A DNA stretch of 16,864 bases from Gammaproteobacteria bacterium (GTDB taxonomy: Bacteria; Pseudomonadota; Gammaproteobacteria; Eutrophobiales; Eutrophobiaceae). The notes beneath the pieces were generated by a model. That model saw nothing but the letters and a program-made list of their open reading frames with translations. It searched no databases and had not been told where the DNA came from. Shown piece after piece: positions 14,843 to 16,864 of the stretch. How positions within the stretch are numbered: the stretch's first letter is position 1; every line of letters begins with the position of its first letter. The stretch is from positions 1 through 16,864 of the forward strand of contig JABHFC010000174.1 of the NCBI GenBank assembly GCA_018676275.1, in the 5' to 3' direction. The translations under genes and the position numbers were made by a program.

Positions 14843-16864
14843 ATGAGTAATCAAGCCTTTACCAATCTATTAGATCCAGAGCTTCCCGATAAAAGGTCCA
14901 TGCGCCGATATTGGGGACGTTTGTACGGAAGTAGTGAGGCACTGGCATTAATTGCCGCCGTCGAAAAAAGTAAGAAATTATTAGTGGTAGTTACTGCAAA
15001 CCTGAACAGTGCACATCGTTTGACCGAAGAATTAAAGTTTTACCGCTCAACTACCAGCAGTTATCCAATATTATCCTTTCCTGACTGGGAGACATTACCC
15101 TACGATTTATTTTCACCCTATCAGGATATTATTTCTCAAAGGTTGGCCACTCTGGTGACTTTATCGACTCTCGAAACTGGAATACTGGTAGTGCCAGTGA
15201 CGACTGTAATGCACAGGCTGATACCGGGTGATTATTTGTCATCTCATAGCTTACTTCTGCAATCCGGCCAGCCGCTAAACATAGATGAGTTTCGAAGTAA
15301 TCTACAAAAAAATGGTTATCGTATCGTGTCACAGGTTAGTGAGCATGGAGACGTAGCAATAAGAGGTTCGTTACTGGATATTTATCCGATGGGTACAGAT
15401 GAACCTTATCGTATTGACCTGTTCGATGAGGAAATAGACAGTATTCGGATTTTTGATCCTGAGTCTCAACGCTCATTGAATAAAGTTAGTGAGATTCGTC
15501 TATTGCCTGCTCGTGAAGTTGCCATGGATGATGAATTCGTTGCTCGTTTTCGAAAAAACTGGAGATCAAGGTTTGAAGGTAATCCTAACAACTCTCCTGT
15601 TTATCGGGATGTGAGTGATGGTATCGCGCCTGCGGGGATAGAATATTATTTGCCTTTGTTCTACGAAGAAACTTTTAGTTTGTTCGATCATCTGCAGGAT
15701 GAATGCCTGCTGGTGCTGGATGAAGATGTTAAAGACTGTGCCGATCAGTTTTGGCTGGATATAGAAGAACGATACGAACAACGCCGACACGATCTGGAAC
15801 GACCGTTGTTGTCACCTAAAGAGGCTTTTTACAGTCCGGATGATTTTCTCACCCGCATAAAACCGTTTGAACAGGTCCACATAAGTAAAATGGCGCGAGA
15901 GGATAACCGTTCCGGTAATGTCAATTTTGCCAGTAAGTTACCTGTCAGTTTAAGCATTGATGCGAGAGCGAAAGAACCGCTGGGCATTTTGCAGCGTTTT
16001 CTCGACGAGTTTGAAGGTCGAGTACTTTTCGTTGCAGAGTCAGCAGGTAGACGTGAAACTATCCTGGATGTTTTTAAGGCACATGGATTACATCCAAAAC
16101 TTTTGCCCGGCTGGCAGGCTTTTCTCAGCGATGAAACCGCTGTTGGTTTGACAGTAGCACCTCTGGAACAGGGGCTTATATTAAGCGATCCACCAGTCGC
16201 TGTAATTAGCGAGTCACAGTTGTTTGGTGAGAGGGCACAACAGAAGCGTTTACGTAAACGTAAAAAGCAGGATACCGACGCAATAGTTCGTAATTTAACC
16301 GAACTTACGATAGGCGCTCCTGTGGTACATGAAGAACACGGAGTTGGTCGTTATCTTGGCTTAATAACACTGTATGTTGATGATATTCCCTCGGAATACA
16401 TCTTTCTGGAATACGATCAGGGGGACAAGCTATACGTGCCAGTAGCTTCACTAAATCTTATTAGTCGTTATACAGGTGTAGATGCAGAACATGCACCTTT
16501 ACATCGGCTCGGTTCGGGGCAATGGGAAAAGGCTCGTCGTAAAGCTGCAGAACGGGTATGTGATGTCGCAGCGGAATTGCTTGAGCTACATGCAAGACGT
16601 GCTTCCAGACCGGGACAGAAATTCGAACTTGATGAAGAATCGAACCGCGCTTTTGCTCAGGGTTTCCCTTTTGAGGAAACAGTGGGGCAGCTTGATGCAA
16701 TTGAAGATGTCATTGGAGATATGACAGAAGCTAAAGCAATGGACAGGTTAATTTGTGGGGATGCGGGCTTTGGTAAAACCGAAGTAGCTATGCGTGCTGC
16801 ATTTATTGCTGTTAACAACAATAAGCAGGTTGCTTTGTTGGTACCAACAACATTATTGGCACAA
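14843..16864 (+). CDS. mfd: Transcription-repair coupling factor Mfd, 3'-truncated by window edge
   Basis: The first 674 codons of Mfd (about 1150 aa in E. coli) are present, open to the last base. Mfd displaces RNA polymerase stalled at lesions and recruits UvrA. The UvrB-like N-terminal module includes DWETLPYDLFSPYQDIIS, then VSEHGDVAIRGSLLDIYPMG and PAGIEYYLPLFYEET. The RNA-polymerase-interacting domain runs about 488-550 (APVVHEEHGVGRYLG, KLYVPVASLNLISRY). The RecG-like motor begins with FPFEET (Q-motif region), Walker A GDAGFGKT (639-646, Lys645) and motif Ia LLVPTTLLAQ at the edge. An in-frame TAA two codons upstream makes ATG 14843 the first possible start; it has no Shine-Dalgarno. 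Motif I usually has Val where Ala641 stands. It follows pyrF by 36 nt. Confidence 0.96.
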   Translation, partial: MSNQAFTNLLDPELPDKRSMRRYWGRLYGSSEALALIAAVEKSKKLLVVVTANLNSAHRLTEELKFYRSTTSSYPILSFPDWETLPYDLFSPYQDIISQRLATLVTLSTLETGILVVPVTTVMHRLIPGDYLSSHSLLLQSGQPLNIDEFRSNLQKNGYRIVSQVSEHGDVAIRGSLLDIYPMGTDEPYRIDLFDEEIDSIRIFDPESQRSLNKVSEIRLLPAREVAMDDEFVARFRKNWRSRFEGNPNNSPVYRDVSDGIAPAGIEYYLPLFYEETFSLFDHLQDECLLVLDEDVKDCADQFWLDIEERYEQRRHDLERPLLSPKEAFYSPDDFLTRIKPFEQVHISKMAREDNRSGNVNFASKLPVSLSIDARAKEPLGILQRFLDEFEGRVLFVAESAGRRETILDVFKAHGLHPKLLPGWQAFLSDETAVGLTVAPLEQGLILSDPPVAVISESQLFGERAQQKRLRKRKKQDTDAIVRNLTELTIGAPVVHEEHGVGRYLGLITLYVDDIPSEYIFLEYDQGDKLYVPVASLNLISRYTGVDAEHAPLHRLGSGQWEKARRKAAERVCDVAAELLELHARRASRPGQKFELDEESNRAFAQGFPFEETVGQLDAIEDVIGDMTEAKAMDRLICGDAGFGKTEVAMRAAFIAVNNNKQVALLVPTTLLAQ

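Noticed and set aside
1..16864. CRISPR arrays, tRNA/rRNA genes, insertion sequences, prophage or defence islands
   Set aside because: No regularly spaced repeats, cloverleaf-like sequence, transposase motifs or terminal repeats were seen; almost all bases are in recognised housekeeping genes.

Overview
The window looks like a core chromosomal segment of a gammaproteobacterium outside the Enterobacterales. Base composition is moderate and no foreign-looking tract stands out. The order gyrA-serC-pheA-tyrA-aroA-cmk-rpsA-ihfB-lapA-lapB-pyrF on one strand resembles the Pseudomonas/Xanthomonas-type arrangement, and P-protein (PheA), LapA/LapB and IHF-beta all point to this class. I cannot name a genus from sequence alone.

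Layout. Positions 2-652 (+) hold the C-terminal two thirds of a metallo-beta-lactamase-fold hydrolase cut by the window edge. It is convergent with mtaD (734-2038, -), a 5-methylthioadenosine/S-adenosylhomocysteine deaminase. A 337-nt divergent control region (2039-2375) separates mtaD from gyrA. From gyrA to the right edge every gene is on the + strand: gyrA, serC, pheA, tyrA, aroA, cmk, rpsA, ihfB, lapA, lapB, pyrF and the first 674 codons of mfd. The mfd frame stays open to the last base.

How the genes fit together. serC feeds serine and pyridoxal-phosphate synthesis. pheA, tyrA and aroA cover the shikimate step to EPSP and the branches from chorismate to phenylalanine and tyrosine. cmk and pyrF serve pyrimidine nucleotides. 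gyrA, rpsA, ihfB and mfd handle DNA topology, translation, nucleoid architecture and transcription-coupled repair. lapA and lapB tune LPS synthesis through LpxC turnover. Gaps are small or overlapping in gyrA/serC, aroA/cmk, lapA/lapB and lapB/pyrF; wider gaps before pheA, rpsA, ihfB and lapA probably hold extra promoters.

I found no tRNA, rRNA, CRISPR, insertion sequence, prophage or obvious new defence or biosynthetic system. The points worth a second look are modest. tyrA and aroA lie in one reading frame split by a single amber codon, where pseudomonads have a fused protein. A Phe-rich mini-ORF with a hairpin sits before pheA. pheA, tyrA and mfd lack a Shine-Dalgarno sequence. A palindrome overlaps the possible mtaD -10. 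The Mfd Walker A motif reads GDAGFGKT.
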